Assembly: GCF_900142575.1 (NCBI RefSeq)
Contig: NZ_FRBI01000004.1
Coordinates: forward strand, 1 to 33,678
Reading direction: 5' to 3'
Source of the DNA: Actinacidiphila paucisporea
GTDB taxonomy: Bacteria; Actinomycetota; Actinomycetes; Streptomycetales; Streptomycetaceae
DNA: 33,678 bases
The notes beneath the pieces are model-generated. The model had not been told where the DNA came from, ran no database searches, and saw nothing but the letters and a program-made list of their open reading frames with translations. Every line of letters starts with the position of its first letter. Position 1 is the stretch's first letter. Positions 24,022-31,512 of this stretch are shown here, piece after piece. Position numbers and translations under genes: made by a program.

Positions 24022-25130
24022 GGCCGGCCGCCGGGCAGGTGCGGAAAGCGGAATTCGGTGCGGCTGCGCAGGACTTCACCGGGGCGCAGGACCGTGGAGG
24101 GGTATTCGGGCCGGTTCGGCGAGTCGGGCAGGTGCTGGGTCTCCAGGCACACCGCGTCGTGCGGGCCGTAGCCGCGGCCGTCGGGACCGGTGAGGGAGCC
24201 GTCGAGCAGGTTGGCGGTGTAGACCTGGATGCCGGGCTCGGTGGTGCGCACCTCCAGCGTCCTGCCGCTGCCGGGGTCGTGGAGCACCGCGGCGGTCCGC
24301 GGCACCGCGGGCTCGGCGGGCGGCCGCAGCACCCAGCAGTGGTCGTAGCCGTCGGCGGCCTTGACCTGCGGGTCGGGCGCGCGCAGCCCGTCACCGAGCG
24401 GGCGCGCGGTGGTGAAGTCGAACGGCGTGCCCGCGACCCGCTGTTCCGGCCCCCACGGAATGGACTCGGTGGAGACCGGCAGGAAGCTGTCGGCGTCGAT
24501 ACTCAGCATGTGCCGCAGTATCCCGCCGGACGGGTCCCGCGGCACGCTGTGCGCCGCCGTGGCGCCCCCTCCCACCCCCGCCAGGTCGAAATACGCGTGG
24601 TTCGTCAGGTTCACCACCGTCGCCCGGTCGGTGCGCGCCTCGAAGCTCAGGGCCAGCGTCCCGTCCGCGTCGAGCGCGTAGGTGGCGGTGACGTCCAGGG
24701 CGCCAGGGAAGCCCATGTCGCCGTCGGGGCTGTGCAGGTCGAGGCGGAGGGCGCCCGGCAGGGGGGTGGCGTGCCACAGGCGGTGGTGGAAGCCGTCGGG
24801 GCCGCCGTGCAGGGTGTGGCCGCGGTCGTTGGCGGGGAGGCGGTGCAGGCGGCCGTCGAGGAGGAAGCGGGCGGCGCCGATGCGGTTGGCGTAGCGGCCG
24901 ACCAGGGCGCCGAAGTAGGGGCTGCCGGCGTAGGCGGGGACGTCGGGGAGGGACAGCACGACCGAGGCGCGGCGGCCCGCGGTGTCGGGGACGTGCAGCG
25001 CGTGCAGGGTGCCGCCGTAGGTGAGGACCTCGGCGGTGACCCCGGCCGCGGACTCCAGCCGCCAGCACTCCACGGGGCGTCCGTCGGGGGCGTGGCCGAA
25101 GGGGGAGCGGTGCGGTACGGGCGCGGGCAT
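24018..25130 (-). CDS. galM: Aldose 1-epimerase (mutarotase)
   Basis: A 370-residue cytoplasmic enzyme that interconverts alpha and beta anomers of free sugars such as galactose, glucose or arabinose. Family motifs are complete: GRYANRI (78-84), LHGGPDGF (107-114, His108), NLTNHAYFDL (174-183) with catalytic acid His178, substrate-binding Asp263 (YDH) and catalytic base Glu330 (CLETQHLPDSPN). Length is normal for the family. It is preceded by the lacI-type gene with a 59-bp gap and overlaps the PIN/NYN gene. Placement after a furanose-type ABC transporter suggests that it brings the imported sugar into the anomer used by the first catabolic enzyme. Confidence 0.93.
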   Translation of the reverse strand: MPAPVPHRSPFGHAPDGRPVECWRLESAAGVTAEVLTYGGTLHALHVPDTAGRRASVVLSLPDVPAYAGSPYFGALVGRYANRIGAARFLLDGRLHRLPANDRGHTLHGGPDGFHHRLWHATPLPGALRLDLHSPDGDMGFPGALDVTATYALDADGTLALSFEARTDRATVVNLTNHAYFDLAGVGGGATAAHSVPRDPSGGILRHMLSIDADSFLPVSTESIPWGPEQRVAGTPFDFTTARPLGDGLRAPDPQVKAADGYDHCWVLRPPAEPAVPRTAAVLHDPGSGRTLEVRTTEPGIQVYTANLLDGSLTGPDGRGYGPHDAVCLETQHLPDSPNRPEYPSTVLRPGEVLRSRTEFRFPHLPGGRP

Positions 25131-25189
25131 CGGCGGTCCTCGGCGGTCGGCGGGGCGGGGCGTGGGTCAGGGGTGCGGCGTGGGCGCGC

Positions 25190-26206
25190 TCACCCGGGTC
25201 GCGGGGCGGTGGACTCCCGCGCGACGAGCGTGTAGCCGGGGTGTATCCGCTCGGGCCGGAGTTGCGGGGCGCCGGCCAGCCTGGCCACCACCCGCTCGAC
25301 GGCGAGCCGGGCGATGGCCTGCTTGTCGGGGGAGACGGTGGTCAGCGCCACCGTCGAGAAGCGGCCCTCCTCGACGTCGTCGAAGCCGACCACCGAGACG
25401 TCCTGCGGCACTCGCAGGCCCCGCTCGACCAGCGCCCGGATCGCGCCGAGCGCCATCAGGTCGTTGTAGGCGAAGACCGCGTCGGGCTCGGCGCCCCGGT
25501 CGAGCAGCGCGTTCATCGCGGCGGCGCCGTCCCAGCGGCCGTAGCCGTCGGTCGCCGCGACCAGGGCGTCGTCGTGGGGCAGGCCGGCCGCGGCCAGCTC
25601 CTCGCGCCAGCCGCGCAGCCGCAGGTGGGCGGGCTGCCGGGCCATCTCCCTGCGTGCGCCGAGGAAGGCGATCCGCTGCCGGCCGAGCCCGGCCAGATGG
25701 CGTACCGCGGTACGGGCCGCGGCGACGTTGTCGATGGCGATGTGGTCGTAGGGGGCGTCGTACTCGCGCTCGCCGAGCAGCACCAGCGGCGCGTCGCCGG
25801 GCCGGCCGAGCAGGTCGGCGGCCTCCAGTTCGATCGGGCTGAGGATCAGGCCGTCGATGACGTGGGCGCGGAAGCCCTGCGAGACCAGCACCTCCTTCTC
25901 GCGCAGGCCGGCGGTGTGGTCGAGCAGCACCGTGTAGTCGTGCCTGGCGGCCGCGTCGATGACGGCGCCGGCCAGCTCCGCGAAGTAGGGGTTGCCCAGC
26001 TCCGGCACGGCCAGCGCGATAATGCCGGTCCTGCCCTTGCGCAGGTGGCGGGCGGTCAGGTTCGGGCGGTAGCCCAGCTCGTCGATGGCCCGCTGTACGC
26101 GCTCGCGCATCGCGGGGGTGACATGGGGGTAGTTGTTCACCACGTTCGACACGGTCTTGACCGACACGCCTGCCAGCTGCGCGACGTCCTTGAGGCTGGC
26201 GCCCAC
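25190..26206 (-). CDS. LacI-family transcriptional regulator of the furanose/GH127 genes
   Basis: A 338-residue repressor. Residues 4-24 (LKDVAQLAGVSVKTVSNVVN) are the LacI helix-turn-helix, followed by a hinge helix to about residue 60 (LGYRPN, RHLRKGRTG). Residues 62-338 are a periplasmic-binding-like sugar-sensing domain (VPELGNPYFAEL, DGLILSP, AYNDLMALG, VVGFDDVEEGR). The GTG start at 26206 follows GGAAGGAA at 4 nt. It lies 103 bp after the last permease gene, so it may be co-transcribed with the transporter or have its own promoter (a palindrome lies at 26267-26281). Two AACGTT-centred palindromes before the transporter and GH127 genes are its likely targets. Confidence 0.92.
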   Translation of the reverse strand: MGASLKDVAQLAGVSVKTVSNVVNNYPHVTPAMRERVQRAIDELGYRPNLTARHLRKGRTGIIALAVPELGNPYFAELAGAVIDAAARHDYTVLLDHTAGLREKEVLVSQGFRAHVIDGLILSPIELEAADLLGRPGDAPLVLLGEREYDAPYDHIAIDNVAAARTAVRHLAGLGRQRIAFLGARREMARQPAHLRLRGWREELAAAGLPHDDALVAATDGYGRWDGAAAMNALLDRGAEPDAVFAYNDLMALGAIRALVERGLRVPQDVSVVGFDDVEEGRFSTVALTTVSPDKQAIARLAVERVVARLAGAPQLRPERIHPGYTLVARESTAPRPG

Positions 26207-26266
26207 GGAGTTCCTTCCCTCGGCCGTCCTGCGGAGGCACGGCGGTTCCGGCCTCAGTGTGCCGGT

Positions 26267-26281
26267 CCCGTACGGTACGGG
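26267..26281. promoter_or_regulatory. Perfect palindrome upstream of the lacI-type gene
   Basis: CCCGTAC and GTACGGG surround a single central G, 61 bp before the regulator's start codon. It may be a separate operator or part of a weak internal terminator. It does not share the AACGTT core of the sites near 31300 and 31478, so a different protein may bind it. Confidence 0.35.
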
Positions 26282-26309
26282 TGCGCGGCCGGTGTCCTGG
26301 GACGGCGCC

Positions 26310-27341
26310 TCAGGTGCCGCGTCTGGCCGCCGACAGGTACCGCTGGGCGACCACGACCACGATCAGGAAGCCGCCGCTGACCACCGACTGGTAGGAGGAG
26401 TTCAGCGAGCCGATCTGGTTGATCAGGTTCTGGATGACGCCGAGCAGCAGCACTCCCCACAGCGTGCCCGACACCGATCCGGCGCCGCCGACCAGCAGGG
26501 TGCCGCCGATCACCACCGCCGAGATGGCGTCCAGCTCCATGCCGACGCCGATGATGGTGACCCCCGACGACAGCCGGGCCGCGTTCAGCGCGCCCGCGAA
26601 GCCGGCGAGCAGCCCGCTGAGGGTGTAGACGAGCACCTTCGTACGCGCCACCGGCAAGCCCATCAGCAGCGCCGCGTCACCGCTGCCGCCGACCGCGAAG
26701 AGCGCCTGGCCGAAGGAGGTGCGCTGGAGCACCAGGCCGCCGAGGGCGAACAGCGCGAGCGCGATCAGCACCGGGTAGCCGAAGCCCCACACCGCGCCGC
26801 CGCCGAGCTTCTGGAAGGCCGAACCGCGCGGCACCAGGTACGTCTTGGCACCTTCGTGGGTCAGCGCGAGCAGCAGCCCGCGGGCGCCGAGCAGCGAGGC
26901 CAGCGTCACGATGAAGGGCGCCATGCCGGCCTTGGCGACCAGCAGGCCGTTGAGCGTGCCGATCGCCCCGCACACCACGAGCGGCAGCAGCAGCGCCGGC
27001 AGGAAGCCGTACTGCGACGCCCAGGCGGCGACCACCCCGCCGAGTGCGAAGACCGAGCCGACCGACAGGTCGATGCCGCCGGTGACGATCACCAGGGTCA
27101 TACCGAGCGCGACGATCGCGGGGAAGGCCGCCTGGATGGCGATGCCGCGGGTGTTGTCCAGGGTCGCGAAGGACTCGAAGAGGAAGGAGGAGACGACGCA
27201 GAGCAGGACCAGGACCGCCAGCACGCCCTGGCGCTGGAGCAGTTCGGCCGCGCGCTGCCGGCCTCCCGGGCGGGGCTCCGCGGTCGTGGCCGGCGGCGCC
27301 CCGGTGGGCGCGGAAAGGGCGGGGTTCACAAGGGACTTCAT
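26310..27341 (-). CDS. Sugar ABC transporter permease (YjfF/YtfT/RbsC type), second permease
   Basis: A 343-residue membrane protein of the BPD_transp_2 family. An N-terminal cytoplasmic tail (1-35) precedes about 8-10 hydrophobic helices. The family signature GGIDLSVGSVFALGG lies near residues 88-102, and MELDAISAVVIGGTLLVGGAGS near the C-terminal third. The ATG overlaps the stop codon of the first permease gene by 4 nt. Two different permease subunits after one ATPase is the arrangement of the E. coli galactofuranose transporter YtfQRT-YjfF; ribose and xylose systems usually have one. It should form a heterodimeric channel with the first permease. Confidence 0.9.
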   Translation of the reverse strand: MKSLVNPALSAPTGAPPATTAEPRPGGRQRAAELLQRQGVLAVLVLLCVVSSFLFESFATLDNTRGIAIQAAFPAIVALGMTLVIVTGGIDLSVGSVFALGGVVAAWASQYGFLPALLLPLVVCGAIGTLNGLLVAKAGMAPFIVTLASLLGARGLLLALTHEGAKTYLVPRGSAFQKLGGGAVWGFGYPVLIALALFALGGLVLQRTSFGQALFAVGGSGDAALLMGLPVARTKVLVYTLSGLLAGFAGALNAARLSSGVTIIGVGMELDAISAVVIGGTLLVGGAGSVSGTLWGVLLLGVIQNLINQIGSLNSSYQSVVSGGFLIVVVVAQRYLSAARRGT

Positions 27342-28300
27342 CGGGCTCTGCGCTCCCGGGCGACGTAGACGGCGACGAGGATGATGCCCGCCTGGACCAT
27401 CTGGGCGGTGGAGTCGTGCAGGTTGTGGGTGACCAGGGTGGCGTGCAGCAGCTGCATCAGCAGGGCGCCGAAGACGGTGCCGAGCACCCGTACCGAGCCG
27501 CCGGTCAGCGGGGTGCCGCCGACCACGACGGCGGTGATCGCGGACAGCTCCATCAGGTTGCCCAGCGACGACGGGTCGCTCGCGGTCAGCCGCGCGGTGG
27601 CGAGCACCCCGGCGAGCGCGGCGAGCACCCCGCAGATGACGTAGACCCCGATCAGCACCCGCCGTACCGGCAGGCCGGCCAGCGCCGCGGCTCTCCTGTT
27701 GCCGCCGACGGCCACCAACTGGCGGCCGAAGGTGGTGCGCTGGACGAGCCCGGCGACAATTGCCGCGAGGACCGCGGCGATCAGCACGACGACCGGGACG
27801 CCGAGGACGCTGTCGGTGCCGAGGCTCAACAGGTCGGTGTTGTCGATCTGCTTGAGCCGGCCGCCGGCGATGACCAGGGCCAGGCCCCGGCCGCCGACGA
27901 AGAGCGCCAGCGTGGCGACGATCGGCTGCAGCCCGACCAGGGACACCAGCGAGCCGTTGACCAGCCCGACCACCACCCCGGCGAGCAGTGCCACCAGCAG
28001 CGCGGGCAGCAGGCCGTAGCCGAGGTAGAGCGGCAGCAGCGCGCCGGACAGTGCCATCGTGGAGCCCACCGACAGGTCGACGCCCTCGGTGCCGATGACC
28101 AGCGCCATGCCGAGCGCGACGATCACCACCGGTGCGACCTGGACGAGTTGGGTGCGCAGGTTGTCGGCGGTGAGGAAGTGGTCGGTGAAGGCGCCGTTGA
28201 AGACCAGCAGCGCCGCGACGGCCGCGTAGACGCCGTAGCGCTGGAGAGCGTCGGCGATGCGCGGCCGGTCCAGGCCGCGGGGGAAGGCGAAAGCCGTCAT
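27338..28300 (-). CDS. Sugar ABC transporter permease (YtfT/RbsC type), first permease
   Basis: A 320-residue membrane protein of the BPD_transp_2 family with about 8-10 hydrophobic helices. The signature TEGVDLSVGSTMALSG lies near residues 71-86 and MELSAITAVVVGGTPLTGGSV lies in the C-terminal third. It differs clearly from the second permease, supporting a heterodimer. Its ATG overlaps the ATPase stop codon by 4 nt and its own stop overlaps the next permease start, so the three transporter genes are tightly coupled. Confidence 0.9.
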   Translation of the reverse strand: MTAFAFPRGLDRPRIADALQRYGVYAAVAALLVFNGAFTDHFLTADNLRTQLVQVAPVVIVALGMALVIGTEGVDLSVGSTMALSGALLPLYLGYGLLPALLVALLAGVVVGLVNGSLVSLVGLQPIVATLALFVGGRGLALVIAGGRLKQIDNTDLLSLGTDSVLGVPVVVLIAAVLAAIVAGLVQRTTFGRQLVAVGGNRRAAALAGLPVRRVLIGVYVICGVLAALAGVLATARLTASDPSSLGNLMELSAITAVVVGGTPLTGGSVRVLGTVFGALLMQLLHATLVTHNLHDSTAQMVQAGIILVAVYVARERRAR

Positions 28301-30039
28301 CGGGGGTCCTCCTCGCGCGGGCCGGCGGCCGGCGCCTGGTCGGGTACGTCCGCCGGTCCACCGCCGGCTGCGGGCGCGGCCTTGGGGGCGGGATCGGGCG
28401 CGGCCCGCCGGGCGTCCGCGGCCGCGGTTTCGGCCCCGGCCTGCGCGGGCGCCTGCGGCGCGGTCTCCGCCAGTACGGTCAGCAGCGCGCCCTCGGTGAC
28501 GTCGTCACCGGTCAGCTCGCCCGCGACCGCGCCGGCCCGCAGTACCACGATCCGGTGGGCGCCCTCCACCAGCTCCTCCAGCTCCGAGGAGATCAGCAGC
28601 ACCGCCAGGCCCTCGGCGGCGAGTTCGTCGATCAGCGTCTGGACCTCCGCCTTGGCGCCGACGTCGATGCCGCGGGTCGGCTCGTCCAGCAGCAGCACCC
28701 GCGGTTCCAGGCACAGCCAGCGGGCCAGCAGCACCTTCTGCTGGTTGCCGCCGGACAGCTCGCCGACCTTCTGCTCCGGGCTCGCCGCCTTGATCCGCAG
28801 CCGCTTCATGAAGACGTCCACCACCCGGTCCTGCCTGCGCCGGGAGACGAAGCCGAAGCGGGACAGCCGGGGGAGCGCCGCGAGCACGATGTTCTCCCGC
28901 ACGGAGAGGCCGGGCACGATGCCCTCGGCCTTGCGGTCCTCGGGCAGCAGGCTGATGCCGGCCCGGATGGCGGCGGCCGAGCTGATCCGGCGCAGCCGCC
29001 GGCCGCCGACCGTGATCTCCCCGCCGTCCAGCGGCAGCGCGCCGGCCAGCGCCTTCGCGGTCTCGGTGCGTCCCGAGCCCAACAGCCCGCCCAGTCCCAG
29101 CACTTCGCCGGGCCGCAGGTCCAGGGCGACGCCGTCGAGCAGGTGCCGGCGGCTCAGCCCGGTCGCGGTGAGCACCGGCTCCGCGGTGGCGGCCGCGCTG
29201 CCGGGCGAGCCGGCGGCGGCCTCCTTTCGCACCCGGGCCAGCTCGCGGCCGAGCATCATCGAGACCAGCCGGACCCGGCCGGTGTCCTTCAGGTCCCCGG
29301 TGTGCACCAGTCGTCCGTCGCGCAGCACGGTGACCCGGTCGCATATCCGGTACAGCTCGTCCATCCGGTGGCTGACGTAGACCAGCGAGATGCCGCGGGC
29401 GTGCAGGTCGCCGATCACCCGGAAGAGCGTCTCGACCTCGCGCGGCTCCAGCGACGAGGTGGGCTCGTCCATCACCACGACCCTGGCCCTGACCGAGACC
29501 GCCCTGGCCAGCGCCACCATCTGCTGGGTGCCGATGCCCAGGGTGTGCAGTGGGCGGCGCGGGTCGGTGGTGATGCCGAAGCCGCCCAGCAGCTCCGCGG
29601 TCTCCCGGTGCATCCGGCGGAAGTCGACCAGCCCGAGCCGGGTCCTCGGCTCGCGGCCCAGGAAGATGTTGCGGGCCACGCTCATCAGCGGGACCAGGTT
29701 CACCTCCTGGTAGATGGTGGAGATGCCGGCCTGCTGAGCCTCGTGCGGGCGGTGGAAGGCGACGGCCTCGCCGCCGAGCCGCAACTCGCCCTCGTCGGGC
29801 CGGTGGACGCCGGTGAGGATCTTGATCAGCGTCGACTTGCCCGCCCCGTTCTCCCCGACGAGCGCGTGGATCTCACCCGCGCGCAGGGTGAACGAGACAT
29901 CGTCGAGCGCCACCACACCGGGGAAGCGCTTGCTGACGCCGACCGCCTCCAGGACGGGCGTCGGCGGGGCCGCGGGGTCCCGCGGGCCGTCGGGTCCGGG
30001 CGGGGCGGACTGCGCCGCGGCGGCTTCTGGTGGTGCCAT
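28297..30039 (-). CDS. Two-domain sugar ABC transporter ATPase (RbsA/YtfR type)
   Basis: A 580-residue cytoplasmic ATPase powering sugar import. The first nucleotide-binding domain has Walker A GENGAGKST (62-70), signature LGIGTQQM (167-174), Walker B VVVMDEP (187-193) and switch His224. The second has a degenerate Walker A (GLLGSGRTE, 318-326), as is normal for this family, a canonical LSGGNQQK (428-435) and Walker B LLLDEPTRG (449-457). An Ala/Pro-rich N-terminal extension (1-27) and C-terminal tail (about 525-580) are low complexity and add to the usual length of about 500. The gene begins 42 bp after the binding-protein gene and overlaps the first permease gene. Confidence 0.93.
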   Translation of the reverse strand: MAPPEAAAAQSAPPGPDGPRDPAAPPTPVLEAVGVSKRFPGVVALDDVSFTLRAGEIHALVGENGAGKSTLIKILTGVHRPDEGELRLGGEAVAFHRPHEAQQAGISTIYQEVNLVPLMSVARNIFLGREPRTRLGLVDFRRMHRETAELLGGFGITTDPRRPLHTLGIGTQQMVALARAVSVRARVVVMDEPTSSLEPREVETLFRVIGDLHARGISLVYVSHRMDELYRICDRVTVLRDGRLVHTGDLKDTGRVRLVSMMLGRELARVRKEAAAGSPGSAAATAEPVLTATGLSRRHLLDGVALDLRPGEVLGLGGLLGSGRTETAKALAGALPLDGGEITVGGRRLRRISSAAAIRAGISLLPEDRKAEGIVPGLSVRENIVLAALPRLSRFGFVSRRRQDRVVDVFMKRLRIKAASPEQKVGELSGGNQQKVLLARWLCLEPRVLLLDEPTRGIDVGAKAEVQTLIDELAAEGLAVLLISSELEELVEGAHRIVVLRAGAVAGELTGDDVTEGALLTVLAETAPQAPAQAGAETAAADARRAAPDPAPKAAPAAGGGPADVPDQAPAAGPREEDPR

Positions 30040-30081
30040 GTCTGGTGGCCTGGCCTTCCGGGTGTCAGGGGGCGGGTCGGC

Positions 30082-31197
30082 TCAGAAGGCCCCGGCCACC
30101 GAGTCCTTGGCGTTGGTCTCGTCGTAGGCGCGGTCGGAGATGATGACGTTCTCGGGGATCGGCTCGCCGGCGTAGAACTTCTGCGCGGTGGCGAAGGCCA
30201 GCGGCCCGAAGCGCGGGTTGGACTCGATCACCGCGTTGTACGTGCCGTTGACGATGGCCTGGACGGCGTTGCGGGTGCCGTCCACCGAGACGACCTTGAC
30301 GTCCTTGCCGGGGTTCTTGCCCGCGCTCTTGAGCGCGGTGACGGCGCCGAGGCCCATCTCGTCGTTCTCCGCGTAGACCGCGGTGATGCCGGGCTTGGAC
30401 TGGATCAGCTGCTCCATGACCTGCTGGCCCTTGTCACGGGTGAAGTCGCCGGTCTGCTGGGCCACCACCTTCAGCCCCGGTGCCTTGGCGGCGATCTCGT
30501 CGAGGAAGCCCTTGGTGCGGTCGGTGGTGACGTTGTTGCCCGACGAGCCGAGCAGGATCGCGACCTGGCCCTTGCCGCCGGTCGCCTTGATCATGGCGTC
30601 CGCGGCGCGCTGGCCCTGCTTGACGAAGTCCGAGCCGAGGAAGGTGACGTAGTCCTTGCAGGAGGTGGCGTTGATCTTGCGGTCGATGGTGATGACCGGC
30701 ACGTGCTTGGCGGCGGCGGCCTGCAATGCGGGCTCCAGGCCGTCGGAGTTGAGCGGTGCCACGATCAGCAGTTGCGCGCCCTGGGTGAGCATGTCCTGGA
30801 TGTCGCTGATCTGCTTGGGCAGTTGGGACTGCGCGTCGGTGGTCAGCAGCTTCTTGACGCCGAGCTTGGCGGCCTCGTCCTTGATCGACTGGGTCTCGGC
30901 GATCCGGAAGGGGTTGTCCTCCTTCTCGGACTGCGAGAAGCCGACGACGGCGTTCTTCAGGTCGAGCTTCTGGGCGCCGTAGGCGCTCAGGGTGCAGCCG
31001 CCGCCCGCCGCCGTGGCCGACTCGGTGACCTGCTGCTGCGCGGCGGCCTGGGAAGAACCGCTGGGCGAGGCGGCCTTGTCGTTGCTCTCGGACTTGGAGC
31101 ATCCGGTGGCGGCGAGGCCCGCGGTGGCGAGCAGCAGGCAGGCAGCGGCCAGTGCGCGGGTTCTGTGCTTCGTCGTGCTCTGCTTCGTCATGCTCAC
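30082..31197 (-). CDS. YtfQ-like furanose-binding lipoprotein of the ABC transporter
   Basis: A 371-residue substrate-binding lipoprotein. The signal peptide ends in a lipobox (AATGC) with lipidated Cys33. A Ser/Ala/Gln-rich tether (34-65) leads to a periplasmic-binding-protein-like I domain. The segments VGFSQ (85-89), FRIAET (97-102), IAPxxxxGxEP-like APLNSDGLEP (147-156) and GDFTRDKGQQVME (250-262) follow those of E. coli YtfQ, which binds galactofuranose; related proteins bind arabinose. The ligand here is therefore probably a furanose-form sugar. It starts at GTG 31197 or ATG 31191; AAGGAG lies 4 or 10 nt before these. The promoter at 31301-31329 carries a LacI-type palindrome. Confidence 0.9.
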   Translation of the reverse strand: MSMTKQSTTKHRTRALAAACLLLATAGLAATGCSKSESNDKAASPSGSSQAAAQQQVTESATAAGGGCTLSAYGAQKLDLKNAVVGFSQSEKEDNPFRIAETQSIKDEAAKLGVKKLLTTDAQSQLPKQISDIQDMLTQGAQLLIVAPLNSDGLEPALQAAAAKHVPVITIDRKINATSCKDYVTFLGSDFVKQGQRAADAMIKATGGKGQVAILLGSSGNNVTTDRTKGFLDEIAAKAPGLKVVAQQTGDFTRDKGQQVMEQLIQSKPGITAVYAENDEMGLGAVTALKSAGKNPGKDVKVVSVDGTRNAVQAIVNGTYNAVIESNPRFGPLAFATAQKFYAGEPIPENVIISDRAYDETNAKDSVAGAF

Positions 31198-31266
31198 GTC
31201 ACTCCTTGGTCTCGACGGAAGTCGCGTCCGTCGGTCGTACGAGTGGTCCGGGGCGGCGCGGGAGGG

Positions 31267-31284
31267 CGGGAACGGGTGTTCCCG
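31267..31284. promoter_or_regulatory. Leader palindrome between the transporter promoter and its first gene
   Basis: CGGGAAC (31267-31273) and GTTCCCG (31278-31284) are perfect inverted repeats with a GGGT loop. The site lies downstream of the minus-strand -10 box, within the predicted leader of the transporter mRNA. Confidence 0.35.
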
Positions 31285-31294
31285 GGCGCGGCTT

Positions 31295-31306
31295 TACAAC
31301 GTTATA
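31295..31306. promoter_or_regulatory. LacI-type operator over the transporter -10 box
   Basis: TACAACGTTATA has dyad symmetry at 10 of 12 positions around a central CG, the typical shape of LacI-family operators. It shares CAACGTT with the palindrome before the GH127 gene and covers the predicted -10 box, so binding should block transcription of the transporter operon. Confidence 0.65.
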
Positions 31307-31329
31307 TACGCGCCTCCGAGCGGCGACAA
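31301..31329 (-). promoter_or_regulatory. Promoter of the furanose transporter operon
   Basis: Read on the minus strand, TTGTCG (31324-31329) and TATAAC (31301-31306) are separated by exactly 17 bp. The -10 lies about 104 bp before the GTG start of the binding-protein gene. Confidence 0.6.
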
Positions 31330-31397
31330 GAAGTCGGTCCGGAGTTTCGAAAACCCGTCAACCGCCGCGCCGGATCGCTGTCTTCAGGTGCGGATGG

Positions 31398-31454
31398 GAC
31401 TTCTGACGACTTCTGTGCGAGCTATGGACATGACAGTGGCCGCGTGCTGTCATG
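31398..31454. promoter_or_regulatory. Repeats in the GH127 promoter region
   Basis: GACTTCTG occurs twice with a 10-bp period (31398-31405, 31408-31415). CATGACAG (31429-31436) and CTGTCATG (31447-31454) form a perfect 8-bp inverted repeat with a 10-bp gap. These fill the middle of the 315-bp divergent spacer 31198-31512 and may be sites for an additional regulator of the GH127 gene. No clear -35/-10 pair for GH127 was found. Confidence 0.35.
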
Positions 31455-31471
31455 CCGGGTGGCACCGGACT

Positions 31472-31485
31472 TTCCAACGTTGGAA
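31472..31485. promoter_or_regulatory. LacI-type operator before the GH127 gene
   Basis: TTCCAACGTTGGAA is a perfect 14-bp palindrome with a central CG, 27 bp before the GH127 start codon. It shares the CAACGTT core with the site at 31295-31306. The position fits a roadblock or start-site repressor operator for the LacI protein encoded at 25190-26206. Confidence 0.75.
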
Positions 31486-31512
31486 GACGCGAACCGCAGG
31501 AGGCCACCCCCC

